Shown: positions 37,495 to 46,519 of the stretch, one piece after another
Position numbering within the stretch: position 1 is the first letter of the stretch
Layout of the letters: the number at the start of each line of letters is the position of its first letter
Assembly (NCBI GenBank): GCA_043720395.1
Contig: JAYSSR010000076.1
Coordinates: forward strand, 13,838-77,837
DNA: 64,000 nt
From: JANOYY01 sp043720395
GTDB taxonomy: Bacteria; Actinomycetota; Acidimicrobiia; Acidimicrobiales; JANYDT01
Direction: 5' to 3'
Made by a program: the position numbers and the translations under genes
The notes under the pieces: model-generated
Database searches by the model: none
The model's input: only the letters and a program-made list of their open reading frames with translations
Told to the model about the DNA's origin: nothing

Positions 37495-38736
37495 GTGAGC
37501 ACGCGGGCGACGACTTCTTGGCAGCGTCTCACGTCCTGGGAACCCCACGGTTGCTCGCGACGCCTCATCACCGCAGCGCTCCTGGGCGGCGGCTTCGTGT
37601 TGCATATGGCTCGTCGGCGCGGGGTGCTGTCGCATCCGATCCTGTTCGCCGAGGACGGCCAGGTCTTCTTCATGGGCAATCGCAGCGAAGGCCTGCGGGT
37701 ACTCAATAACGCATACGCCGGATACCTCGTGGTCGGTCCACGAGTTGGAGCGTTCGCCGCATCGCTGCTCCCATTGGCCTGGACTCCGGTGGCGTTCGCG
37801 CTCTTCGCTGCGGCAATCGCGACCGGCTCGTGCGGACTGGCTCTCTCGGGACGCACGGCCTGGCTCCTCGGTGCCTGGCCGATGCGGACGCTGGTCTTCG
37901 CCGCTCTTCTCCTCCTTCCGCAGGTCGCGGAGACGCATGCGACGCTGACCAACGTCATGTGGTGGGGTGGCGTCGGGCTCCTGCTGATCGGGATTGCGGA
38001 CGATCCAGTCTCCCGCTGGGGGTGCGTGTTCGAGGCACTATTCGTGATCGCCGTCCTGTTGAGTGGACCGATCGGCATCGTGTTTGCGCCGATCATGCTG
38101 TGGCGCTGGTGGCGGACCCGCTCGGCGTGGACCGGTGCGCTGTCGGTGATATGGGCAGCCGCGTGCCTTGTGCAGATCGTGGTGCTGCGTGGGCAGAACC
38201 GCGATGTCGGGAAGGTGACGTGGAGCGCCGACATCGCTGCCGTGCTCGTGCGTCGGTGGTTCGGTCCGTTCACGATCGGTGCCGATTCTGTGCAGCGTCA
38301 CCTTGCCGGCCCTGCGTGGAGCCGCCTCGCGTGGTGGGCAACGGTGGTCTTCGTCGCCCTGGTTGCGGTCGTTGCGCTGTGGGCCCGCGACCGGGGTGCC
38401 GCGGTCGTGCTGCTCGCTCTCGGGACGCTGCACGTGGTGGCCGGTTTCGTGGCCATGGGGCCGCTTGCCCACCTCCTGCCTGACCGCTACACAGTCGGTG
38501 CAGGGGCCGCGGTGATCATCGCCGTGGCGGGTGCACGCCCAACGTCACGGTTGGTGCGTTGCGCGATGGCGGTCGTAGTCGTATGGGCACTTATTGTTTG
38601 GCCGCGCAATGTGGTGGTACCCCAACGTGTCGGGCCTTCGTTCGCGCCTGCAGCGGCGTGCATTTCGGCGCAACAGCCGACCTGTCGCGTACCCGTCTAC
38701 CCCGATCCGTTCAGCTTCGACGTGAACGGATCGTGA
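37495..38736 (+). CDS. Polytopic membrane protein, possible GT-C glycosyltransferase
   Basis: The product is about 413 residues with roughly ten hydrophobic helices. Near the N-terminus, just after the first helix, is HPILFAEDGQVFF. An acidic pair in this first external loop is characteristic of GT-C fold, polyprenyl-phosphate-sugar-dependent glycosyltransferases. The C-terminal tail carries four cysteines or so in a short external segment (AACISAQQPTCRVPVYP). The open frame reaches back through the preceding gene. GTG at 37495, after the palindrome, is the most economical start, but GTG 37312 is possible. Function as a glycosyltransferase is inferred from fold and context. Confidence 0.65.
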   Translation: MSTRATTSWQRLTSWEPHGCSRRLITAALLGGGFVLHMARRRGVLSHPILFAEDGQVFFMGNRSEGLRVLNNAYAGYLVVGPRVGAFAASLLPLAWTPVAFALFAAAIATGSCGLALSGRTAWLLGAWPMRTLVFAALLLLPQVAETHATLTNVMWWGGVGLLLIGIADDPVSRWGCVFEALFVIAVLLSGPIGIVFAPIMLWRWWRTRSAWTGALSVIWAAACLVQIVVLRGQNRDVGKVTWSADIAAVLVRRWFGPFTIGADSVQRHLAGPAWSRLAWWATVVFVALVAVVALWARDRGAAVVLLALGTLHVVAGFVAMGPLAHLLPDRYTVGAGAAVIIAVAGARPTSRLVRCAMAVVVVWALIVWPRNVVVPQRVGPSFAPAAACISAQQPTCRVPVYPDPFSFDVNGS

Positions 38737-38763
38737 GCGGGTCCTGAGCTCACGCCGAGCGGA

Positions 38764-38814
38764 CGTGTGAACGAAAGTCACACGGACGTTCAGAATCCAC
38801 ACACCACTGTGTGT
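38764..38814. terminator. Two hairpins between convergent genes
   Basis: CGTGTGA-N7-TCACACG (38764-38784) and ACACAC-N4-GTGTGT (38799-38814) follow each other between the membrane protein stop and the fic stop. A bidirectional terminator is likely, though without T-runs. Confidence 0.5.
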
Positions 38815-38871
38815 TCCGTACGCAGTCGTGTGGCATTGCGGGCACCGGCCAATCGATTCGGTCGTCGACCG

Positions 38872-39753
38872 TCACGAGCGGTTGCCGATCAACCCGACCT
38901 TCCAAACGCCACGTTCTCGGAAGGCGGGGATCACCTGGCGTCGGGCGTGGTTGAGAATCGTGTTCGTGCGGACGCCTTGCTCGCGCGCAGCGTCGACGAC
39001 CGTTCGGATCGTTTCGCCGTTGAGGTACGCGACGCGTCGATGGAGCGATTCGAGCATCAACAGGATGAGGTGGTCTTCGAATGGCTTCACGCCACGTGTT
39101 GCGTCGTAGGTGCGGAGGAGCGCGTAGTAGGCGAGTTTGCCTTTGTTGCGAACAATGATAGGCGGAAACCCGAGTCGATAGAGGGCATCGTTCAGAACGA
39201 CGCGTCCGATGCGGCCGTTGCCGTCGACGAAGGGGTGGATGCGCTCGAATTCCAGGTGGAGCCGGGCGAGTCGCTGGGTCGGTCGGCCAGCCACGTCGCT
39301 CGCGAACGCGACGAGCATGTCCTGCAACAGCGACTCGACCTGCTCCGGCGGTGGAGCGATATGCGTGCCGACCCGCACGAATTCACCGGCCGCACGGAAG
39401 CGTCCGGCAATGTGTTCGTCGATGTTGCCGAGCAGCATCTGGTGAAGCAGTTTGATCCGGTCGAGGTCGAGCGGCTTTGCGAGGGATGTCCGGATGTAAT
39501 CCATAACCCTCGCCAGGTTCTGTGCCTCGTGGACTTCGCGCAAGTCCATGTGCCGTGAGATCTCCACGGCCAGCAAGATCCGTTCGGTGTCCTCCATCGT
39601 GAGCGTCGAGTTTTCAATAGCGTTCGAGTTGTACACGGCCTCGGGTACCTCGGACTCGTCGAGCAGGCGGACCAGTTCATCTCTGCCCGGTCGAAGTGTC
39701 TCGTATCGAGCCCTCGCATCGGCGAGACGCTGGAGTGTGGCAGGCACAGGCAC
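38872..39753 (-). CDS. Fic family AMP-transferase with N-terminal inhibitory helix
   Basis: The product is 293 residues. The Fic core motif is complete: HPFVDGNGRIGR (173-184), with the catalytic His and the anion-binding loop. The N-terminal helix carries the inhibitory motif SNAIEN (43-48), which matches the [S/T]xxxE[G/N] consensus of class II Fic proteins, so the enzyme is self-restrained. The last 60 residues could be a winged helix (TIRTVVDAAREQGVRTNTIL). Fic proteins attach AMP (or other nucleotide parts) to target proteins; the target here is unknown. The start is GTG 39753 behind a leaderless-type promoter and an operator-like palindrome, pointing to tight regulation, possibly by itself. 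Confidence 0.92.
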   Translation of the reverse strand: MPVPATLQRLADARARYETLRPGRDELVRLLDESEVPEAVYNSNAIENSTLTMEDTERILLAVEISRHMDLREVHEAQNLARVMDYIRTSLAKPLDLDRIKLLHQMLLGNIDEHIAGRFRAAGEFVRVGTHIAPPPEQVESLLQDMLVAFASDVAGRPTQRLARLHLEFERIHPFVDGNGRIGRVVLNDALYRLGFPPIIVRNKGKLAYYALLRTYDATRGVKPFEDHLILLMLESLHRRVAYLNGETIRTVVDAAREQGVRTNTILNHARRQVIPAFRERGVWKVGLIGNRS

Positions 39754-39759
39754 CTGTCT

Positions 39760-39830
39760 ACCGTATCAAATTCACAGGAAATGACCTTCTTTCTGTGAAT
39801 TTCTGGCAGAACTTGCCTGAATTCACAAGT
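39760..39830 (-). promoter_or_regulatory. fic promoter with palindromic operator
   Basis: The -10 element TACGGT (complement of 39760-39765) is six bases before the GTG start, so the mRNA should be leaderless. Immediately upstream a perfect 10-bp inverted repeat, AAATTCACAG (39768-39777) and CTGTGAATTT (39793-39802), covers the -35 area. A third half-site GAATTCACAAG follows at about 39820-39830. Confidence 0.65.
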
Positions 39831-39832
39831 TT

Positions 39833-42271
39833 CTACCGCAAGCGGCGGGCTCGGGCTGCTCGCCACGGCCCCGGCGCGTGGACGAGCGACACGATCGGTG
39901 CGACCACTGATTCCCATCGGAATCGGTCGGCCAACGCGAACGCCCGACCCGACGCGGCCGCACGGAGCTCCGACGAGGAAAGCAATGCGCGCATGCCATC
40001 TGCCAACGCAGCAACGTCGTTCGCCGCGACCAACACACCGGCACCTTCGACGCCCACGAGTTCGCTGAGCACGTCCCCCTCGGTGGCGAGCGTGGAGAGG
40101 CCGGCCCAGAAGTGGTCGAGCATCCGCGTCCGAAACGCCAACCGTGACTCGGCCATGGCCTTCGCCGCGACCACGCCGATGTCGGCCTCCAACAGGTACT
40201 CGCCCCGCGAGTCATAGGGCACCCACGGACCCAGCACGACTCGTCCATCGGCAATCAAGCCGAGGTCCGCCGCCCGGTCGATCAGATGTTGCGTGGTTGG
40301 CATGGTGGGGACGCCGCGTCCCTCCAGCTCGAGCCCCATGAAGAACAGCCGCGCCGACGGAAACTCGGGCGAGACGAGCGCAAACGCGTCGAGGGTACCG
40401 ATCGGATCGAACCAGTCCCATGTGCCGCCGCCCCACAGGATCACGAGATCGTCGGGACCGATCGAAGGAAACAATCCGCCCTTGAGCACCGCGGGTTTTG
40501 CGGCAACCGGCGGGAGTGACGGGACCCCGTACGGCACAACGTCGATGAGTGCCCGAAGGTGCGGGTCTTGGTCGTGAGCAGCCTTGTCGAGCCGACCACG
40601 CGAGGCAAGCATGCCGAGCCAGAAATCGCGTTGACGTTCCGAGGCGCAGATGAAGAAGTCACCGACGTCGAGCAGTTGATTGAGCGCGTTCACCTCATGG
40701 TTCTTCGCGCCTTCGGCCTCCTCGATCGACATGGCGTCGTACTGCTCCAGGCTGCCGAAGATCCATGGGTCGTAGAGATCCACGATCCGCAACGCACGGC
40801 ACGACGCGAGGAACGGGTAGCGAATCAGATCGAAACCGAACACCACGACCACGTCGGCGGCGTCGATCAGGCTGCGAAACGCACCGTGATCACCGATGAG
40901 GAATCCGTCGACTCCGGGGTGCGTTCGATCGATCGGTCGGTCGCACGCGACCGTGACCTCCGCGTGCTGGGCCAGCGAACACGCGAGCTCCCACGCACGG
41001 ATCGCGGTCCCCGCCATGCGGGCGCCGATGAGGTCATGACACAACACAACGACACGCCGGGCCGGAACATCCGTGAACAACTGGTCGAGATCGAGGAAGT
41101 CCACCACCCGATCGAACGCTTCGCGGTAGGCAGGCGAGTCGTTCCCCATCGGTGCCAGGGGTGTCCGATACGTGGCGAACACCTCCGAATCGGTGCGGAC
41201 GCGTCGGCGCTGGATCTCCGAGCGCAGTGCAATCAGCGACGGAAGGTCCGCGACGATGTCGTTGATCGCATGCATCCGCGCGGCACCGAGGCGATGGACC
41301 TCGTGCAGTTCGGGCTGTCCGGCACCAACGTCGAACTCAGATCGGACGCTGCGCGCGTCATGCTCTGCGCGCTGAGCATTCAGCAGCAACGCCCCGGCAA
41401 GCAAGCGGGGCAGGTTCGCCTCCGACACGTTCTTGATAAGTACACGTAGGGCATTGCGTTCCAGCAGAACCATGCGCTCGTGCATCTGGAATCGCGACGA
41501 CGTGCCATGGTGGCGGTGAAACGTTCGGGCCGCGCTTGCCAGCACGGTCGTGTAGCCGCACACCTGAAGGCGCAGGCCGAAATCGACGTCTTCGAAGTAC
41601 GCGAAGAAGCCCGGATCGAACCCGCCGAGCGCGAGGTAGACGTCGCGTGAAATGAGCATCGAACCGCCGCACGCGAACGGGAGGACGCTGCCGTCGCGAC
41701 GGGTGAGCGACGCTTCCAGTTCTGCATCGAGCAGCGTCCCCGCGCCCGGCTGGTCGCCGAACCCGTGAAAGTTCACGCTGCCATCGCCGAAGTCGATACG
41801 CTCGCCGTCCCAATCGAGAATCGTGCCCGCCACGCACACAACACCGCTGGCCGGGTCCCACAACTCCACGGCCGCGCGGAGCCAACCCGGATCGATCCGC
41901 ATGTCGTTGTTGATGATCGCGATGGCGTCGCCGGTTGCCTCCCGTGCGGCGAGATTCACGCCGGGGGAGAAGCCCAGATTCGACGTCTGAGGGAGGACGC
42001 GTACCCACGGATACGACGCGGCCAGCAGCTCAAGCGATCCATCGACCGATGCGTTGTCGACCAGGATCGTGTCGATGAGCGCTGCCGGGTAGTCGAGCGC
42101 CGCGATCGAATCCAGGCACGGCGGAAGGTGGTCGAGGCCGTTGAAATTGACGAGCAGGATCGAGACGCGGGGAAGGTTCACGGCGGGGTCGAGGATACCG
42201 GCCGACCCCGCCGGGCCAACGCAGCCCCCCGGCCAGCCGTGCGCGACCTGCCGGGTCGCGTACATCAGCAT
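39833..42271 (-). CDS. Two-domain glycosyltransferase (GT2 fused to GT4-like)
   Basis: The product is 812 residues. The N-terminal third is a GT2 domain: RVSILLVNFNGLDHLPPCL, VDNASVDGS, AIINNDMRIDPGW and the acceptor motif YFEDVDFGLRL. The second half is a GT-B, GT4-like domain starting VVVLCHDLIGARMAGTAIRA and ending with a donor-site region (YDSRGEYLLEADIGVVAAKA) that lacks the classic E-x7-E with neat spacing. Such fusions make two successive linkages in glycan repeat units. ATG 42271 has AAAGGGG upstream; the open frame runs on to 42490 through a palindromic region. It is divergent from another large glycosyltransferase. Confidence 0.85.
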   Translation of the reverse strand: MLMYATRQVAHGWPGGCVGPAGSAGILDPAVNLPRVSILLVNFNGLDHLPPCLDSIAALDYPAALIDTILVDNASVDGSLELLAASYPWVRVLPQTSNLGFSPGVNLAAREATGDAIAIINNDMRIDPGWLRAAVELWDPASGVVCVAGTILDWDGERIDFGDGSVNFHGFGDQPGAGTLLDAELEASLTRRDGSVLPFACGGSMLISRDVYLALGGFDPGFFAYFEDVDFGLRLQVCGYTTVLASAARTFHRHHGTSSRFQMHERMVLLERNALRVLIKNVSEANLPRLLAGALLLNAQRAEHDARSVRSEFDVGAGQPELHEVHRLGAARMHAINDIVADLPSLIALRSEIQRRRVRTDSEVFATYRTPLAPMGNDSPAYREAFDRVVDFLDLDQLFTDVPARRVVVLCHDLIGARMAGTAIRAWELACSLAQHAEVTVACDRPIDRTHPGVDGFLIGDHGAFRSLIDAADVVVVFGFDLIRYPFLASCRALRIVDLYDPWIFGSLEQYDAMSIEEAEGAKNHEVNALNQLLDVGDFFICASERQRDFWLGMLASRGRLDKAAHDQDPHLRALIDVVPYGVPSLPPVAAKPAVLKGGLFPSIGPDDLVILWGGGTWDWFDPIGTLDAFALVSPEFPSARLFFMGLELEGRGVPTMPTTQHLIDRAADLGLIADGRVVLGPWVPYDSRGEYLLEADIGVVAAKAMAESRLAFRTRMLDHFWAGLSTLATEGDVLSELVGVEGAGVLVAANDVAALADGMRALLSSSELRAAASGRAFALADRFRWESVVAPIVSLVHAPGPWRAARARRLR

Positions 42272-42288
42272 GAGCGACCAGCCCCTTT

Positions 42289-42361
42289 CGCGGTACATCC
42301 GGTGCGCTTGCGGTACATCCGGTGCGCCCAAATGCACCGCGAACGGACCGGTTGTACCGCG
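42289..42361. repeat. Palindromic repeat, CGCGGTAC family, copy 1
   Basis: The unit CGGTACATCCGGTGCGC occurs twice in direct orientation with a 20-bp period (42291 and 42311). The 30-base left arm (42289-42318) matches the complement of 42332-42361 at 25 of 30 positions. The core CGCGGTAC-x-T-x-CGG is shared with the element at 46408-46487. Confidence 0.8.
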
Positions 42362-42458
42362 ACCGTCCTGGGTGATGCTGGACCCCGGCGTTCGCGATGT
42401 TTTCGTGCCAGCGGGTCGGTGACGCGACACGCGTCCGTCATGGGGCAGGCTGGTCACG

Positions 42459-44882
42459 ATGTCGCCGCGTCTCCATTTCGTCATCCTCACGACCGCGGCC
42501 CGCGAGGCTCACGCCTGGCGAACCATCGAGTCGGTCGTCCGCCATCACCCCGACGCTGCGCGAACGATCGTAGTCGTCGACGATCGCTACGCCGAGGTCA
42601 GTCGTGGCCGGGCAGGCTGGCGACCGCTGCACGACGACGACCTCGTCGAGCGAGGCGGCACCGTTGCGCAGTGCGTCCTCACGCACGATCCGACACTGCG
42701 CGTCGCCGCGGTACGGCCGAGCGTCCTGCGACGCCTTCGAGGCGCGACCACGACGACCGCCGACGTACTCGTCACGATCCCCGACGATGCCGAAGTGCTC
42801 GCTCCGCTCGACGGGTTCGCGCAGCTCGCAGCCGACCACGGACTCGCTCTCGTCCCGATTCGCTCGACGGTCGTGCCACGAGATGGTCGCCTTCCCGACC
42901 CTGCCGACCACCTCCGTGACGGACGCGTCGACCGCGATCTGCTTGCCGTATCGACAGCGAAGGGTGGGCCGTTCCTCGATTGGTGGGAAACCCAGATCGC
43001 CGCCGGGTCGTTCGACGATCCCGATCGGTTCGACCCCATCACACACGCGTGGCTCGACGACGCTTTCGTGATCCATCGCGCTGCGCTGCTTGCGTTCGGC
43101 GCGGTCCGGTCCTTCCGAAACGTCGACGAGTACGGCGACCTCGACGACGAGACATCAACGAAGACCCTGATTGTTCGTTTTCCCGGGTTCGATCCGGGGC
43201 GTCCGTGGATCGCATCGGACGCGGCAGGTCTCTGGCCCCGCGTGTTGCTGAGCGAGTATCCCGAGCTGGAGACGTTGGCGTCCGAACGGGCGAGTGCGAT
43301 TCTCCGGCAAGCGAGCGGAGTGCACCTCGTCGACCCATATGCGCGCGTACCAAGAGGGCACCTCGTCGATCCAGCAATGCGCCGCGCCTACCGGGTGGCG
43401 CTCATCAGTGCCAAGCGTCACGGCACCGAGGTGCCACCGAATCCGTTCGTTCTCGGCGAAGCCGATGCGTTTGGGCGGTGGCTCGCCGAGCCGGTCGAGG
43501 GTTCCCTCACCCGTCACCTGGTTGCGCTGCGTTCGGTGCGGCCGGACATTGCGAGGCTGTTTGCGGGAGACGACGCTGCGTTCGTCGCCTGGGCCTACAG
43601 CGGCGCCGCTCGAAGCGGTGTGTGGACGCCGATGCTGGCGAGTGCGGTCGGCGACACCGCCAAGGTTCGACCAGCCGAACAGAAAGGCCGAGCCCGCCTC
43701 GAAACAGCCGGTGAACCCTCCGGCCTCAACCTCATCGGACTGCTCAGCGCACAATTGGGCGTCGGCGAACATGCCCGACTCTTCGCACGCACCGTCCGAG
43801 ACGCTCGCATACCCTTCGCGCTGGTTGACCACGACGCCACGGTCAACGAACGCGATCCCGCACTACTTGCCGGGATCGGTGCCACCGCAATGGGGTTCCG
43901 TTACGACGTCGACGTCGTTCTCGTCAATGCAGACCAGACCGGCAGCGCCCTTGCGCGGTATGGGAGACCGGGCCGAGAGGGGCGTCCAACGATCGGCCTG
44001 TGGGCCTGGGAGGTGCCCGAGTTCCCCGAACGAATGCACGACGCGTTCAACCATGTCGACGAGGTGTGGGTGTTAAGCGAATTCGTCCGCGCTGCCCTTG
44101 CCCCCGCCGGCGAACGCTTCGGCGTTCGAGTCGAACGTTTCCCGATCCAGCTACCCACGCCACGACCCCGGAACGAACGCGAGCCCGACGAAGCAGCAGC
44201 GATTGCGCTGGCAACATGTGGCGTCGAGCCGACCCGCCCGTACTTTTTGTTCTCGTTCGACTACTTCAGCGTTGCAGAGCGCAAGCAGCCGTGGGCGGCG
44301 GTGGAGGCGTTTCGGCGAGCCTTCCCCACTCCCTCCGACGCCGGCCCGCAGCTCGTCGTGAAGTCGATCAACTCGGCGTTCTTCCCGACCGATCGCGAAC
44401 ATCTCCTTCATGCAATGCGAGGCCGCGCCGACATCCACCTCATCGACTCGTACCTCCCCGCGCCAACGAGAGATGCGTTGGTCGAGCGGGCGTCGGGCTA
44501 CATCTCGCTGCATCGCTCAGAGGGTCTCGGCCTCACACTCGCCGAGGCAATGGCAGCTGGCACCCCATGCATAGCAACGAACTGGTCCGGCAACCTCGGC
44601 TTCATGACGCCCGAGAACAGCTGGCTGATCGATGCAGACCTCGTTCCCATCGACCTACGCACACCGATCTATGCCGGCCTCGGCTGCTGGGCCGAACCCG
44701 ACCTCGATCAGGCGGCCGGTGCGATGCGAAGAGTTCTCGACGACCCGGCAGAGGCATTACGACGCGCCACAACAGCACAGTCCGATCTCGAAGCCCGGAA
44801 CCGCAGCGGCACCGACGTCGCGTTCCTCCTTGACCGGCTGCGCGCCGTTCGACGCGCTCGCGGTGGGAGGATGGCCGGGTGA
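42459..44882 (+). CDS. Large two-domain glycosyltransferase (C-terminal GT4)
   Basis: The product is 807 residues. The first 250 residues resemble a GT2 domain (RLHFVILTTAAREAHAWRTI, VTIPDDAEVLAP with an acidic motif, DDAFVIHRAALL), followed by a helical linker. The C-terminal 400 residues are a GT4-type domain: SGLNLIGLLSAQLGVGEHAR, LWAWEVPEFPERMHDAF, and the donor-binding ISLHRSEGLGLTLAEAMA with the conserved glutamates. The N-terminal family signature is common in surface glycan clusters. Its stop overlaps the next gene start (GTGA). It is divergent from the 812-residue glycosyltransferase across the palindrome. Confidence 0.85.
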   Translation: MSPRLHFVILTTAAREAHAWRTIESVVRHHPDAARTIVVVDDRYAEVSRGRAGWRPLHDDDLVERGGTVAQCVLTHDPTLRVAAVRPSVLRRLRGATTTTADVLVTIPDDAEVLAPLDGFAQLAADHGLALVPIRSTVVPRDGRLPDPADHLRDGRVDRDLLAVSTAKGGPFLDWWETQIAAGSFDDPDRFDPITHAWLDDAFVIHRAALLAFGAVRSFRNVDEYGDLDDETSTKTLIVRFPGFDPGRPWIASDAAGLWPRVLLSEYPELETLASERASAILRQASGVHLVDPYARVPRGHLVDPAMRRAYRVALISAKRHGTEVPPNPFVLGEADAFGRWLAEPVEGSLTRHLVALRSVRPDIARLFAGDDAAFVAWAYSGAARSGVWTPMLASAVGDTAKVRPAEQKGRARLETAGEPSGLNLIGLLSAQLGVGEHARLFARTVRDARIPFALVDHDATVNERDPALLAGIGATAMGFRYDVDVVLVNADQTGSALARYGRPGREGRPTIGLWAWEVPEFPERMHDAFNHVDEVWVLSEFVRAALAPAGERFGVRVERFPIQLPTPRPRNEREPDEAAAIALATCGVEPTRPYFLFSFDYFSVAERKQPWAAVEAFRRAFPTPSDAGPQLVVKSINSAFFPTDREHLLHAMRGRADIHLIDSYLPAPTRDALVERASGYISLHRSEGLGLTLAEAMAAGTPCIATNWSGNLGFMTPENSWLIDADLVPIDLRTPIYAGLGCWAEPDLDQAAGAMRRVLDDPAEALRRATTAQSDLEARNRSGTDVAFLLDRLRAVRRARGGRMAG

Positions 44883-45250
44883 GATCGATCGTGCAGAAGG
44901 CTGTTGTCCGCGTGATCTCGTCTGAGCTCGACCGCCGTTCGGCGTCGTTGGAGCAGGCGCTGCGTGACGCCCATGTGCGCCTTGATGCGGCGACCGCCAC
45001 GACCGCGGCAACGAGCGACGCGGTGCAAGGCATACAGCGCACCCTCGAGACCTCGGTCCAGAACATCGGCACCGCGCAGGACCGCCTCGTGGCTCGTCTC
45101 GACGAGCTGACCGAGCGGGTCCGCAAGGGTGAAGACGTCGACCGCTCCCACTTGGCCGACCTGGAACAGCTCCGCTTCGATATCGCCGCCGCACAGTCGG
45201 GACTCGCCGACGTGACCGGCGTGATCGAGCGGCTTACCCAAGCGGGCTGA
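44879..45250 (+). CDS. Small helical coiled-coil protein
   Basis: The product is 123 residues, almost wholly helical, without cysteines or membrane segments. It has repeated polar/hydrophobic spacing (LDRRSASLEQALRDAHVRL, then LVARLDELTERVRKGEDVD) that predicts a coiled coil. It starts with GTG overlapping the stop of the large glycosyltransferase by four bases, so the two are co-translated and it may be a subunit or scaffold for that enzyme. Its end overlaps the convergent GT2 gene by 17 bases. I know no named family for it. Confidence 0.7.
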   Translation: MRSIVQKAVVRVISSELDRRSASLEQALRDAHVRLDAATATTAATSDAVQGIQRTLETSVQNIGTAQDRLVARLDELTERVRKGEDVDRSHLADLEQLRFDIAAAQSGLADVTGVIERLTQAG

Positions 45251-46367
45251 GCCGACTGAGCTTTTCCCGGGCAAACGATTCTGCGGCGGAGCGTTCCGTC
45301 GGCTCATACGTCACGGAATCGAAGAAGATCCGCTCGCCCTCTGCGAACTCGAGAATCTGCGCGTCGGAACGAACCCGGCGACGCTGCACCTGGCGACGGG
45401 CCCGCCAAACCGACGGGAGCCGAACGAATACGCCCGAAAGTGCCTTGAGGCCGGGGACCGGATAGTGCCGTCCGGTGAGCGAACCTTTGGCGAGTCCGAG
45501 CGATCGACGGACCGCTGCGGGCACGGCGCGAGACATCGAGAAATTCTTCAGCACGCAGAGAATCAGGTTGCGTTCAGTGAGCTCGAACTTGTCGCCGTAC
45601 GGTCGGTCTCGCATCGACAGCGACATCACGTGATGCACCCTGGCGTCGGGCACCGTGATCGAATCAAATCCGAGCAATTGTGCGCGCCAATTCCAATCCA
45701 CGTCCTCGTAGTAGAGGAACAACGACGCATCAAGGGGCCCGACCTCAGACGGGTCGAACGCGCGGCGTCGGATCATCGCGGCACCGAAACATGGCCCGAA
45801 GCATGGGCTCGGCACGTCGTACTGGCCGAGGTCCGGTTGACCGAGGCCGATGTTGAACGCCTCGCCTCGCACGTTCACGACATGGCCGACCGAGTCGAGC
45901 ACGGGCACAACCTCAGGTGAAGCGTCCGTACGTTCGAGCACCATCTTGGGTGCCGCCGACACGCACGTGTACGGCTGTCCGACGAGCGACACCGCACAGC
46001 GTGCCAGAGCTTGCGGCTCGACCCTCGCGTCCGGGTTGCAGAGGAACACGAACGTGCTCCGTGGGTCGAGCGCAGCGACCGCCGTATTCACCCCGACCGC
46101 GAAGCCGCCGTTGGACACGAGCCCGAGCCACCGGACCGACACGGTGCTCACTCGGTCCAGTTCGCCGACGAGCGCCTCAGCGTCGTCTCGGTACTGCGGC
46201 GACGCATTGTCGACCACGATGATCTCGATGAGTGGAATATCGTCGCTCAAGGCAACCGAGGTAGACGCGAGAAGCGCAGCAAGCGTCCGGCGAAGGACAG
46301 CGGGGTCCGTCGCATAGTTCACAACGACGACGCCGACTCCCTCACCCGACTTGGTCTGCCCAGTCAC
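45234..46367 (-). CDS. GT2-family glycosyltransferase (rhamnosyltransferase-like)
   Basis: The product is 377 residues with GVGVVVVNYATDPAVLRRTL at the N-terminus, IIVVDNASPQY, LCNPDARVEPQAL (metal-binding), a Cys-containing SPCFGPCFGAAMIRRRAF segment and YYEDVDWNWR as the acceptor motif. The C-terminal part with ERNLILCVLKNF is shared with mycobacterial WbbL-like enzymes that add rhamnose to lipid-linked GlcNAc. GTG 46367 has a strong GGAGG site. It is divergent from the GT4 operon, with a near-perfect palindrome between them. Confidence 0.87.
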   Translation of the reverse strand: MTGQTKSGEGVGVVVVNYATDPAVLRRTLAALLASTSVALSDDIPLIEIIVVDNASPQYRDDAEALVGELDRVSTVSVRWLGLVSNGGFAVGVNTAVAALDPRSTFVFLCNPDARVEPQALARCAVSLVGQPYTCVSAAPKMVLERTDASPEVVPVLDSVGHVVNVRGEAFNIGLGQPDLGQYDVPSPCFGPCFGAAMIRRRAFDPSEVGPLDASLFLYYEDVDWNWRAQLLGFDSITVPDARVHHVMSLSMRDRPYGDKFELTERNLILCVLKNFSMSRAVPAAVRRSLGLAKGSLTGRHYPVPGLKALSGVFVRLPSVWRARRQVQRRRVRSDAQILEFAEGERIFFDSVTYEPTERSAAESFAREKLSRLSPLG

Positions 46368-46407
46368 GACGCCTCCCTCCTAGTCTGCGCGCGGCGGCAG
46401 CGTACCA

Positions 46408-46487
46408 AGCTCGCGGTACGTTCGGAGGCTCGCGGTACGTTCCACGTACGCACGGCGTACCGCGAGCCACCGAACGTACCGCGAACT
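46408..46487. repeat. 32-bp near-perfect palindrome, CGCGGTAC family, copy 2
   Basis: The left arm 46408-46439 and right arm 46456-46487 are inverted copies with 30 of 32 positions matching and a 16-base loop. Each arm contains the unit CTCGCGGTACGTTCGG twice with a 19-bp period. The right arm ends 19 bases before the -10 of the following glycosyltransferase operon. Confidence 0.85.
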
Positions 46488-46506
46488 CCTCCGCCTCCGA
46501 GGGCCC

Positions 46507-46512
46507 TACGCT
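46507..46512 (+). promoter_or_regulatory. -10 element of the GT4 operon (leaderless type)
   Basis: TACGCT is followed by seven bases and then the GTG start at 46520. This is the same spacing as at three other genes in the window. Confidence 0.55.
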
Positions 46513-46519
46513 CCCCACC

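Noticed and set aside
36846..38273. 475-codon reverse-strand frame over the secreted and membrane protein genes
   Set aside because: It is Arg/Ser/Pro-rich without domains, and overlaps two forward genes with a signal peptide, membrane helices and a ribosome-binding site.
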